A stretch of DNA of 64,000 nucleotides from Allonocardiopsis opalescens (GTDB lineage Bacteria > Actinomycetota > Actinomycetes > Streptosporangiales > Streptosporangiaceae), in contig NZ_PVZC01000004.1 in the NCBI RefSeq assembly GCF_003002095.1, forward strand, positions 248,001 to 312,000, in the 5' to 3' direction. Made by a program: the position numbers and the translations under genes. The notes beneath the pieces were generated by a model. It saw nothing but the letters and a program-made list of their open reading frames with translations, was not told the DNA's origin and searched no databases. Below, piece after piece: positions 27,703-35,605 of this stretch (the stretch's first letter is position 1; every line of letters starts with the position of its first letter).

Positions 27703-28056
27703 GTGCTCGACAGCGACGACGTCCGACGCATCGCCCTGTCGCTGCCGGAGACGGTGGAGAAGCTGATGTGGGACCACCCCACCTTCCACGTCGCCGGGCG
27801 CATGTTCGCCACCGTCCCCGACGACGAGACCTCCTTCGCGGTGCGCTGCCCCAAGGAGGAGCGCGACGAGCTGATCGCGGCGGAGCCGAGCAAGTTCTGG
27901 GTGCCCCCGCACGAGGCCGGCTCGGCCTGGGTGCGCGCCCGCCTCGCCGCCCTGGAGGACCGCGGCGAGCTCTACGACATCCTGGTGGACTCCTGGCGGC
28001 AGGCCGCCCCCAAGCGCCTGGCCGACGCGCCGCTCCCGGACGCCCCGCCCCGGTGA
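27703..28056 (+). CDS. MmcQ/YjbR family protein
   Basis: The 117-residue product has the compact MmcQ/YjbR (CyaY-like fold) pattern: LDSDDVRRIALSLPETVEK, HPTFHVAGRMFATV and DETSFAVRCPKEERDELI. Members may be DNA-binding or stress-related; biochemical roles are unsettled. GTG 27703 follows GGAGG (27690-27694); an earlier GTG at 27670 has no ribosome site. It converges on the PPOX-type gene. Confidence 0.9.
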   Translation: MLDSDDVRRIALSLPETVEKLMWDHPTFHVAGRMFATVPDDETSFAVRCPKEERDELIAAEPSKFWVPPHEAGSAWVRARLAALEDRGELYDILVDSWRQAAPKRLADAPLPDAPPR

Positions 28057-28099
28057 CCAGCTCCCGCGCGGCCCGGCCGGGCGATGCGGGCTTTGGCGC

Positions 28100-28621
28100 T
28101 CAGATCGGCGCGACGCGGACGCGGTGGTCGCCGGCCAGCCCGTGCGGGGCGCAGGCGGTGCCGGGATCGCGCGGGCACAGCGTCCAGTGCTGTGTGACTC
28201 GGGCGCGGTAGAGGCGGTACGGCGCGGGCGGGCGCACCTGCTCGGCCGGGAAGGTCCGGCCGCCGCGCTCCGGGGCTCCCGGGTAGAGCGCGAGCCACCG
28301 GTCGAGATCGGTCTCCTCGGCGGCGCTCGCCGCCATGTACACGGCCTGCCCGGTGCCGGGCGCCACCCCGGAGTCGAACACCACGGCGCTGACCTCGGCG
28401 CGCTCGGCGATATTGCGGGAGTGGGCCGCGCCGGGCGCGGAGATCCACAGGAAGTCCCGGTACTCGTGGTGCGCGAAGAACACCGGGGTGGTCCAGGGGC
28501 TCCCGGTCCGGTCCGCCGTGCCGAGCGCCAGGTAGCGGTTCGCGTCGATGATCGCCCGGGCGGTGTCCGCGAGTGCGCTCGTCGGGTCCTGCTCGGCGGG
28601 ATGCGGGTGGTCGCTCGTCAT
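28100..28621 (-). CDS. Pyridoxamine 5'-phosphate oxidase-like FMN-binding protein
   Basis: This 173-residue protein carries a split-barrel flavin-binding domain: NRYLALGTADRTGSPWTTPV, FLWISAPGAAHSRNIAERAE and VYMAASAAEE. The family includes flavin- or F420-binding reductases and oxidases. ATG 28621 follows GGAGG at 6-bp spacing, so the longer frame is not used. Substrate unknown. Confidence 0.88.
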   Translation of the reverse strand: MTSDHPHPAEQDPTSALADTARAIIDANRYLALGTADRTGSPWTTPVFFAHHEYRDFLWISAPGAAHSRNIAERAEVSAVVFDSGVAPGTGQAVYMAASAAEETDLDRWLALYPGAPERGGRTFPAEQVRPPAPYRLYRARVTQHWTLCPRDPGTACAPHGLAGDHRVRVAPI

Positions 28622-28726
28622 CGGCTGCCTCCGGTCGTCGTCACGGTGTCGTCGCCCCAAGCCTGCGCCGCCCGGGGGACGTGATCAACCGGGGCGGCCG
28701 CGGAGGTGGAGCGCCCGGCCGGGGCT

Positions 28727-28748
28727 TACTACGACGCCCGGTAGTATT
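28727..28748 (+). promoter_or_regulatory. Leaderless-type promoter with overlapping TACTAC/GTAGTA operator
   Basis: TACTAC (28727-28732) and GTAGTA (28741-28746) form an inverted repeat with an 8-bp spacer. A -10-like TAGTAT (28743-28748) overlaps its right arm and lies 5 bp before the ATG at 28754, which would make that ATG the 5' end of the transcript. BlaI- and HxlR-type repressors use similar sites. Confidence 0.55.
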
Positions 28749-28753
28749 TCGCT

Positions 28754-28810
28754 ATGCCCCTGCTCGACGTGCACCCGCCGCGGGTCCGGCACCAACGGAC
28801 CGCGCGGTGA
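28754..28810 (+). CDS. Putative 18-codon leader peptide, coupled to membrane gene
   Basis: ATG 28754 opens MPLLDVHPPRVRHQRTAR and stops at TGA 28808-28810, overlapping the GTG start (28807) of the next gene by 4 bases. There is no ribosome site, but the ATG sits right after a -10-like TAGTAT, as expected for a leaderless message. The downstream GTG also lacks a good ribosome site, so ribosomes finishing the leader could start it. Expression is unproven. Confidence 0.45.
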   Translation: MPLLDVHPPRVRHQRTAR

Positions 28811-29172
28811 TCGGCTGGTACACCACGGCGCTGATCACGGCGTCGCTGCTGGTGGCGGGCTGGAGCGGGATCCAGTGGGCGCGCGGCCGGGCCATGGGGT
28901 GGTCCGACCTCGGCGCGCTGACGGTGCTGGAGGTGGCGCTGCTCGCACAGCTGGTGGTCTCCGTGGTGCTGACGATCGCGGGGGAGGGGCCGGCCGAGCC
29001 GGCCACCTTCTGGAGCTACCTGGTCACCCTGCTGTTCTTCCCGCCGGCCGCCGGCTGGTGGGGGCTGATGGAGCGGAGCAAGTGGGGGCCGGCCGTCATC
29101 GTCGCCGTCACGCTGGTGATGTCGGTGATGGTGGTGCGGCTCGGGCAGGTCTGGGAGGGCGTCGGTGGCTGA
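28807..29172 (+). CDS. Four-helix membrane protein (first of pair)
   Basis: This 121-residue protein is almost entirely hydrophobic with about four membrane helices (GWYTTALITASLLVAGWSGI; LTVLEVALLAQLVVSVVLTI; FWSYLVTLLFFPPAAGWWGL; VIVAVTLVMSVMVVRL). No family could be named. Translation probably depends on the 18-codon ORF it overlaps (GTGA). It overlaps the next membrane gene by 8 bp, so the two products likely work together. Confidence 0.75.
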   Translation: MIGWYTTALITASLLVAGWSGIQWARGRAMGWSDLGALTVLEVALLAQLVVSVVLTIAGEGPAEPATFWSYLVTLLFFPPAAGWWGLMERSKWGPAVIVAVTLVMSVMVVRLGQVWEGVGG

Positions 29173-29623
29173 CGGATCCCCGGCCCGGCGCGCGGCGGCC
29201 GCCGACGCGCGCCCGAGCGCCGCGCCCGCGCTGCGCACCGGCCCCGGACGGGTGCTGATCGCGGTGTACGTGATCTTCACGATCGCGGCGGGCTCCCGCT
29301 CGACCGTGCAGATCACCGACCGCTTCGAGCAGGCGCCGCTGGCCTTCTCGCTGTCGGCGGCCGCCGCCGTGATCTACCTGGTCGCGACGGTCAGCCTGGT
29401 GCTGGCCGGACGCACCTCGCGCCGCGTCGCCGTGGTCTGCCTGGGCACCGAACTGGCGGGCGTGCTCGCGGTGGGCACCGTCAGCCTGCTGTGGCCGGGG
29501 CTCTTCCCCGAGCCGACCGTCTGGTCCCACTTCGGCACCGGGTACCTGGGCATCCCCGTGGTGCTCCCGGTGCTCGGACTGCTCTGGCTGCGCCGGACCC
29601 GCCCGGGCGCGCGCGAGGACTGA
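29165..29623 (+). CDS. Four-helix membrane protein (second of pair)
   Basis: A 152-residue protein with an Ala/Arg-rich cytoplasmic lead of ~28 residues and four hydrophobic segments (VLIAVYVIFTIAAGS; AAAVIYLVATVSLVLAG; VAVVCLGTELAGVLAVGTVS; YLGIPVVLPVLGLLWL). GTG 29165 lies inside the end of the preceding gene, indicating coupling. No enzyme motif is visible; a heteromeric membrane complex is plausible. Confidence 0.78.
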   Translation: MADGSPARRAAAADARPSAAPALRTGPGRVLIAVYVIFTIAAGSRSTVQITDRFEQAPLAFSLSAAAAVIYLVATVSLVLAGRTSRRVAVVCLGTELAGVLAVGTVSLLWPGLFPEPTVWSHFGTGYLGIPVVLPVLGLLWLRRTRPGARED

Positions 29624-29762
29624 GCGGCTCCGGCCGCCCACCAGGGCGCACGGCCGGGGCGTCGCCTCCTGTTCACGTGTCCGCTGCCTCGCCGCCGATC
29701 GGTGATCCGCGCCCTTCGCGAGAATGCGCAGGTCCGGGACACCTCTGGAACGGCTGGTTTCG

Positions 29763-31478
29763 ATGACGCACCCCCACGACCACGACCACGGGCCGCACGA
29801 CCACGCCCATCCGCACCACCACGAGCCCGAGCCGGTGGCCGGCAGCTGGCGCGACCCCGACGACGACCACCCGCTGTCCATCGCCCGCCGCCGCTTCCTG
29901 GCCGGCATGGGCGCCGCGGCGGGGGCGGCGGCGCTGAGCGGCGCCCTGCCGGCCGTCCCGGCCGCCGCCGGCGAGCGCCCGCCGGCGCCGGCCAACCCCT
30001 GGGGCGGCCGCTACCGCTGGTTCGCCGGCGACCACCACATCCACACCAAGTACTCGCCCGACGCCCAGTACGAGGTGGCCACCCAGGTCGCCAAGGCGCG
30101 CGAGTACGGCCTGGACTGGGTGGTGATCACCGACCACGGCGGCGTCGCGCACCAGAAGTTCTCCATCGACCAGGTCGCCCCGGACATCGAGGCGGCGCGG
30201 CTCGCCTACCGCGACATGCTCGTCTACCAGGGCCTGGAATGGAACATCCCCGGCGCCGAGCACGCCACCGTGTTCCTGCCGCCCGGCCGCGACACCGTCG
30301 AGATCCTGCGCGCCTTCGAGGCCGGCTACGACGGCGGCGTCCTGTCCACCCCGGTGAGCGCCGGCGGCCGGGGCCTGATCGCCCGCTCCACCTCCGCCGA
30401 CGGCGAGCCCTACGCGCTGGAGGCGCTGCGCTACCTGGACCGCCAGGTCAGGTCGGGCCGCACCGAGATCGCGCTGATGCTGGCCAACCACCCGGCCCGG
30501 CGCGGCGTGGACAGCCCGCACGAGCTGCGCGGCTGGCGCGACGCCGCCCCCGGCGTCGCGGTCGGCATGGAGGGCGCGCCCGGCCACCAGGCGGCCGGCA
30601 TCCCCGGCGCCTCGGGCGGCGCCCGCGGCTACTACGAGTCCTCGCCCGGCCAGGACAGCTTCCCCGGCTACGCGCCGACCGAGTCGGAGAACCCGTACCG
30701 CACCTACGGCGGCTTCGACTGGATGACCGCGAAGGTCGGCGGCGTCTGGGACTCGCTGCTGGCCGAGGGGCTGCCGTGGTGGATCACCTCCACCTCCGAC
30801 AGCCACCAGGTGTACCTGGACACCCACACCCCGGGCACCCAGGACCACGCCTCCACCGGCAGCCGCGGCGCGCCCGTCGACACCGGCGTGCCCCGGCCCT
30901 ACGGCGACTACTGGCCCGGCTACTACAGCTCCACCCTGGTCGGCGCCCGGTCCCGCTCCTACGTCGACATCATGCGCGGCCTGCAGGCCGGCGCCGCCGT
31001 CGCCGTGCACGGCGGGCTGATCGAGGGCCTGGACCTGCGGGTGCGGGCGCGCGAGGACGGCGACACCCGGGGCGTCACCGTCGGCGGCCGCACCTACGTG
31101 CGGCGGGGCGGGGACGTCCAGGTAGAGATCTGGATCGACCTCGCCCGCCGGCCCAACCACGGCGGCGCCGTGCCCCGCCTGGCCAAGGTCGACCTGATCG
31201 CCGGACCGGTCACCGGCGCGGCCGGCGACCGCGACACGATGTCGGCCCCGGGCACCCGGGTGGTGCGGACCTTCGAGCCGGCGCGCGGCGCGCACGGCCG
31301 GGTGCGCTTCTCGCACACCTTCACCGATGTCGAAGGGCCGTTCTACCTGCGGGTGCGCGGCAGCGACGGCAACCGGCTGACCGGTGCGGGCGACCCGGTG
31401 ATGGACGTGCCGGCCGACGCGGACCCGTGGGCCGACCTGTGGTTCTACGCCAACCCTGTCTTCGTGGACGTCCGCTGA
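29763..31478 (+). CDS. Tat-exported PHP-domain metallohydrolase with His-rich N-terminus
   Basis: The product is 571 residues long. Residues 3-20 are strikingly His-rich (HPHDHDHGPHDHAHPHHH). A Tat signal follows with RRRF at 42-45 and a hydrophobic core to ALPAVPAAAG. The PHP domain begins with FAGDHHIHTKYSP and WVVITDHGG, the metal-ligand motifs, and continues through ANHPARRG and STSDSHQ. The ~150 C-terminal residues form a beta-rich extension. Extracytoplasmic phosphoesterase activity on an unknown substrate is likely. ATG 29763 lacks a clear ribosome site. It overlaps a Cys/His-tailed protein gene. Confidence 0.88.
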   Translation: MTHPHDHDHGPHDHAHPHHHEPEPVAGSWRDPDDDHPLSIARRRFLAGMGAAAGAAALSGALPAVPAAAGERPPAPANPWGGRYRWFAGDHHIHTKYSPDAQYEVATQVAKAREYGLDWVVITDHGGVAHQKFSIDQVAPDIEAARLAYRDMLVYQGLEWNIPGAEHATVFLPPGRDTVEILRAFEAGYDGGVLSTPVSAGGRGLIARSTSADGEPYALEALRYLDRQVRSGRTEIALMLANHPARRGVDSPHELRGWRDAAPGVAVGMEGAPGHQAAGIPGASGGARGYYESSPGQDSFPGYAPTESENPYRTYGGFDWMTAKVGGVWDSLLAEGLPWWITSTSDSHQVYLDTHTPGTQDHASTGSRGAPVDTGVPRPYGDYWPGYYSSTLVGARSRSYVDIMRGLQAGAAVAVHGGLIEGLDLRVRAREDGDTRGVTVGGRTYVRRGGDVQVEIWIDLARRPNHGGAVPRLAKVDLIAGPVTGAAGDRDTMSAPGTRVVRTFEPARGAHGRVRFSHTFTDVEGPFYLRVRGSDGNRLTGAGDPVMDVPADADPWADLWFYANPVFVDVR

Positions 31479-32071
31479 GCACCGGCCAGGGGCACTGGAT
31501 CGGCGCCGCCCCGAGTCCGGAGTTCGCGGGCGGCACCGCCGCGCACGCCGACGCGGCCTGCCTGGCGGCGCTCGACGGCGCGGGCCTCGCGGCCGAGCTG
31601 GTGTGCACGCACACCGACCGCGCCGCCCGGGTGGCCGCGCTGACGCTGTCGGCGCGGCTGGCGGAGCCGCCGGACGACCGGCACCTGGCGGACCTGGCGC
31701 GCCGCCTGGGCGGCGCCGCCGTGCGCCCCGGCGCGGCCGAGGCAGCGTCCGGGGCTGCGTCCGGAGCCGAGGCGGCGGCGCGCGCCGCCGCCTCGGCCCG
31801 CGCGGGCGAGGACGGCCGGTGCGTGCGCTTCCCCGGCCAGGACGCGCTCACCGGCGTGGTGGCGGCGGGCCGGATCGCCGCGGAGTCGGCGATCGACCGG
31901 GTCGCCGGCGTGGGCGTCGCCGTGCACCCCGACGCCCTCGTCGACACCCGCGACTTCCTGCGCCCGGTCTTCCGCGGCGGCGCCCTGGTGCTCCTGGTGG
32001 AACCCGCCGCGGGCGGCCTGCTCCGCCCCGCCGAGATCGAACACCCGCACGCCTGCTGCGGCGGCCACTGA
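31439..32071 (+). CDS. Hypothetical protein with Cys/His-rich C-terminus
   Basis: A ~210-residue frame overlaps the end of the PHP gene. GTG 31439 is the first usable in-frame start near the junction, without a good ribosome site, and the start is uncertain. Recurring Ala-rich helices include TDRAARVAALTLSARL and GVVAAGRIAAESAIDRV, and the end PHACCGGH could bind metal. The codon pattern is coding-like (G/C third positions). No family is recognised. With the His-rich PHP enzyme it may form a metal-linked pair. Confidence 0.55.
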   Translation: MVLRQPCLRGRPLSTGQGHWIGAAPSPEFAGGTAAHADAACLAALDGAGLAAELVCTHTDRAARVAALTLSARLAEPPDDRHLADLARRLGGAAVRPGAAEAASGAASGAEAAARAAASARAGEDGRCVRFPGQDALTGVVAAGRIAAESAIDRVAGVGVAVHPDALVDTRDFLRPVFRGGALVLLVEPAAGGLLRPAEIEHPHACCGGH

Positions 32072-32217
32072 ACGGGCGGCCGGGCCGGACGAGGCATGGG
32101 CGTGTCGTGCGAGCCCTCGGCACGTGACCGCCCGACCGAGTCCGACGCGTGCCGTCAAGGCCCGCCGTCCGGCCCGCGCATGGCCCGCGACGGCCGGGCA
32201 GCCCGCCCCCTGCCGGT

Positions 32218-32304
32218 GGAGTCCCCGCGCACGGGGAGGGCCCTGATGGTTCCCAACTCCTGAAGGACGGTCCAGCCGCTCCCCATACGGACGGGGATGG
32301 ACCC
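32218..32304 (+). repeat. Relic CRISPR unit upstream of the leader
   Basis: Two degenerate repeat copies, 32218-32243 (three deleted bases, core TCCCCGCGC/CGGGGA) and 32276-32304 (21 of 29 positions identical, ending GGGGATGGACCC), enclose a stretch of exactly 32 nt, the spacer length of the main array. Orientation is the same. Confidence 0.5.
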
Positions 32305-32571
32305 GATCTGGTGCTCGATCTGTGGTGAGCGTCAGGTGTCCCAGGACGAGCGCTCAGCCCTGCGCCTCGTTTCCTGGTCGGCGTGCCGATGCCCGTCCCC
32401 GGCGACCGACAGCGGACGCCACCACGCCGATCAGAACCACCGTCAGGACCGCCGCATACGCTTACGTCCATGACCCGAAGCGGTGATGCGAGACAACTGG
32501 GCGATTTGTCCGACTTTCGAGAAGTGGTCAGAAATGAGGCCGGACCCCGATAACCCCCCAGGTCGCCGAGG
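32305..32571 (+). other. CRISPR leader region
   Basis: This gene-free segment precedes the first intact repeat. Its last ~100 bp are AT-richer than the surroundings. The far-end repeat is the degenerate one, so new spacers should enter here. Confidence 0.65.
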
Positions 32572-34119
32572 GTGCTCCCCGCGCGCGCGGGGATGGTCCT
32601 GAGCGCTGTGACTACCAGGCCAGGAATCTCTTGTGCTCCCCGCGCGCGCGGGGATGGTCCCTGGCGCACTAGTAGTTGGTGGCATGTGGGCAAGTGCTCC
32701 CCGCGCGCGCGGGGATGGTCCCTCCAACCCTGATTCGGGCTCGAACGCAGCTTCGTGCTCCCCGCGCGCGCGGGGATGGTCCCGCAGGCAGCGGATCAGG
32801 TCGAGCAGCTCCACGGTGCTCCCCGCGCGCGCGGGGATGGTCCTGAGTTGCATGACGCGTGCAAGGCTTCTCAGGAGTGCTCCCCGCGCGCGCGGGGATG
32901 GTCCCCATCAGGACAGCCGTGACGATTTCCTCGATCTGTGCTCCCCGCGCGCGCGGGGATGGTCCCGTCCCAGCAGGTGTCGGGCCCGCAGATCAGGTGT
33001 GCTCCCCGCGCGCGCGGGGATGGTCCCACGGTGGTGTGGTCGAGCCCGGCGGAGTCGATGTGCTCCCCGCGCGCGCGGGGATGGTCCCGCCCAGTACAGC
33101 GAGCAGTCGTGGGAGATGCCGTGCTCCCCGCGCGCGCGGGGATGGTCCCGTCACATCGTTGTCCGTGTTCGGCGTGGCGTTGTGCTCCCCGCGCGCGCGG
33201 GGATGGTCCCAGCCGCCTGATCGAGGCGCTGATCTCGGCCGAGTGCTCCCCGCGCGCGCGGGGATGGTCCCCATGTCCCCCACGAGCAGGGGCGAGGTGG
33301 CCGGTGCTCCCCGCGCGCGCGGGGATGGTCCCGGCACTCGGACGATCTCGGTCTCGGTGCTACGGTGCTCCCCGCGCGCGCGGGGATGGTCCCGGCACTC
33401 GGACGATCTCGGTCTCGGTGCTACGGTGCTCCCCGCGCGCGCGGGGATGGTCCCGGCACTCGGACGATCTCGGTCTCGGTGCTACGGTGCTCCCCGCGCG
33501 CGCGGGGATGGTCCCTCGGCGCCGCCGTCCCGCTCGATCGACCAGCCGTGCTCCCCGCGCGCGCGGGGATGGTCCCTCGGTGTCCTCCGTGGGCGGCGCC
33601 AGCAGCAGGTGCTCCCCGCGCGCGGGGATGGTCCCAACCCATTGAGGGTGAGCGACCCGTCAGCCAGGTGCTCCCCGCGCGCGCGGGGATGGTCCCTTCC
33701 GCGGCGCGGTCATCACCCAGAGCAAGCGGTGCTCCCCGCGCGCGCGGGGATGGTCCCAACCTGGAGCAGTACTGGAAGTACGGGCGCGGGTGCTCCCCGC
33801 GCGCGCGGGGATGGTCCCCGGCCCCCGCACCCCGGCCGGCGCCGACCGAAGTGCTCCCCGCGCGCGCGGGGATGGTCCCTGGGCGGTGGCCTGGTTCTGG
33901 GGGTTGTCCTCGTGCTCCCCGCGCGCGGGGATGGTCCCGAGCTGGTCGCCTACGCGCGCGCCTTCGCCGTGTGCTCCCCGCGCGCGCGGGGATGGTCCCG
34001 AGGCGGACGCTGTCAGGTCGGCCGGTTCCACGTGCTCCCCGCGCGCGGGGATGGTCCCGCCATGCTGGTCCCCGACCTGGCCGAGGGGCGGTGCTCCCCG
34101 CGCGCGCGGGGATGATCCC
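32572..34119 (+). CRISPR. Type I-E CRISPR array, 26 repeats and 25 spacers
   Basis: The 29-nt repeat is GTGCTCCCC, then GCGCGCGC, then GGGGATGGTCCC, with 32-nt spacers throughout (61-nt period). Repeats start at 32572, 32633, 32694, 32755, 32816, 32877, 32938, 32999, 33060, 33121, 33182, 33243, 33304, 33365, 33426, 33487, 33548, 33609, 33668, 33729, 33790, 33851, 33912, 33971, 34032 and 34091. Copies 1 and 5 end in T. Copies 18, 23 and 25 lack one GC (27 nt). The last has GATGATCCC. Spacers 13, 14 and 15 are identical. The repeat resembles the I-E family of E. coli and Streptomyces. No cas gene is in the window. Confidence 0.99.
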
Positions 34120-34508
34120 GGAGTGTTGTTCGGGCGTCCCGCGCTCGCGGTGGGCGCGCTGCCTAAAGGCGGGTCGGTCGATTCCGTGGCAGGTGGCGAA
34201 CCAGTGGGCACGTCGCTGGTTCGGCTCGTCCTTGCGATGGACCGGGCGGCCTTATGGGTCGTGGAACGGACACCTCCCAGCCGCCGGCCATCTGGACCCC
34301 TGGGTTCACAGCGCGCTCCTATGGCCGAGTCCTGGAAGTCGGGACGCGGCGGGCTGTGGGCGGCCGGGGTGCCGGACGTGCCCCTGCGGACGGCGGGGTG
34401 GCGGCGGGCGGCGGTCCCGCCGCCTCGCCCCCGCCGTCCGCAGCCTCATCGGCGCCGCCTTGAACGGCGTCCTGGCACCCGCCTCCACTGTGTCGTGGGC
34501 CGTCCGCC
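34120..34508. other. Gene-free stretch after the array
   Basis: No further repeat is visible after 34119. Open frames here have no start signals or recognisable domains. No gene is called. Confidence 0.5.
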
Positions 34509-35483
34509 CTACCCCCGCGCCGAAGCGCGCAGAGCCGCGATGAACCACTCCATCGTGGGGACCGCCGGTGTGCGGCCGCCGGCGCCCTCGGGGGCTGGCC
34601 AGCCGTTGACGATGGCGAGGAGATGCCAGAAGCGCTCCACGCGGGCGTCGGTGCCCATGGCGATGCGGTCGGCCAGGGCCTCACGGCGGTCGAGGGGGTC
34701 GTCCCCGGTGATCCCGGCCTCGGCGGCCAGTTCGTCGGCGATCGCGCGGCCCTGCGCCGACGCGGGGTCGATGCCGGCGTCGAGGGCCGCACCGGCGCGC
34801 TCGGCCACCAGGGCGGCGAAGGCGCTCGCGTCGGCGTCGGGCGGGGCCATCCCCTCCCCGGCGGCGCGGGCGTCGTGGTGGGCCTGGGCCATCTGGCGCA
34901 CCCGCGCCCGGTGGCCGGGGTCGGCCACCAGTTCGGCCAGTTCGACCCAGGCGTCCACCTGCTCGGGGCTGGGGTCGTCGGGCAGCTCCACGCGGACGCA
35001 GCGCATCCTCTCGGCGAAGACGGGATCGATGTCCAGGCCGTCGAAGGCCGACGCCCAGTAGTCGTCGATGATCCGCTGCCGCTCGGCGGCGGACAGCCGC
35101 GCAAGGCGGTGCATCAGGCTCAGCTCCTCCAGTTCGGTCCCCCGGTCGGCCACCGTCCGCAGCACCGCGCGCTGGGTCCGCAGGATGCGGATCTGCGCGT
35201 CGAGCGCGTCGGCGTGCACCGCCGCCAGCTCCGCCAGGTCCAGTTCGCGGTCCAGGACGCGCCGGATCGACGCCAGGTCGACGTCGAGTTCGCGCAGCGT
35301 CCGCACCAGGTCCAGGCGGGCCACGGCGGCGGCGTCGTACAGCCGGTAGCCGCCCGAGGATCGGGCGGTCGGCGGGACGACGCCGATGTCGGCGTAGTAC
35401 CTGATCGTCTTCACCGGCAGCCCGGTGCGCCTGGCCAGGTCGCCGATGGTGAAGACGGCGCCGTCTCCGTTCACGCGCTCCAC
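34509..35483 (-). CDS. MerR family regulator with large C-terminal domain
   Basis: The protein is 324 residues long. It has the MerR helix-turn-helix FTIGDLARRTGLPVKTIRYY, GGYRLYDAAAVARLDLVRTL and a dimerisation coil. The ~200-residue C-terminal region (MHRLARLSAAERQRIIDDYW, FAERMRCVRVELPDDPSPEQ) is the helical domain often found in actinobacterial MerR proteins of unknown ligand. GTG 35483 follows GGAGGG. A CTCCA-N5-TGGAG operator overlaps its translation-initiation region, so autoregulation is likely. Confidence 0.9.
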   Translation of the reverse strand: MERVNGDGAVFTIGDLARRTGLPVKTIRYYADIGVVPPTARSSGGYRLYDAAAVARLDLVRTLRELDVDLASIRRVLDRELDLAELAAVHADALDAQIRILRTQRAVLRTVADRGTELEELSLMHRLARLSAAERQRIIDDYWASAFDGLDIDPVFAERMRCVRVELPDDPSPEQVDAWVELAELVADPGHRARVRQMAQAHHDARAAGEGMAPPDADASAFAALVAERAGAALDAGIDPASAQGRAIADELAAEAGITGDDPLDRREALADRIAMGTDARVERFWHLLAIVNGWPAPEGAGGRTPAVPTMEWFIAALRASARG

Positions 35484-35491
35484 GGTGCACC

Positions 35492-35524
35492 CTCCAGTCG
35501 GTGGAGACTCAAACCGGATATCCG
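35492..35524. promoter_or_regulatory. MerR operator and adjacent palindrome
   Basis: CTCCAGTCGGTGGAG (35492-35506) is a MerR-type inverted repeat just upstream of the MerR start. CGGATATCCG (35515-35524) is a perfect 10-bp palindrome beside it, in the gap shared with the mannosyltransferase gene. Confidence 0.5.
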
Positions 35525-35605
35525 ATACACGATGCCACGGCTAACTAAACCGGTCCGCCGGTCGTCATATGCTGACCCCGAACCGGCACGATGGGAGATC
35601 CGCGA

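Noticed and set aside
29702-31438. Extension of the Cys/His-tailed protein upstream through the PHP gene
   Set aside because: This is the shadow frame of the PHP gene, Arg/Pro-rich with no independent support.
34120-34300. Further CRISPR repeats beyond 34119
   Set aside because: No repeat-like sequence occurs at the expected 32-nt offset after the degenerate last copy.
32633-34543. Long open frames through the CRISPR array with repeated APRARGDGP / LPARAGMVP peptides
   Set aside because: They are translations of the repeat units, shift frame with spacer content and have no start signals.
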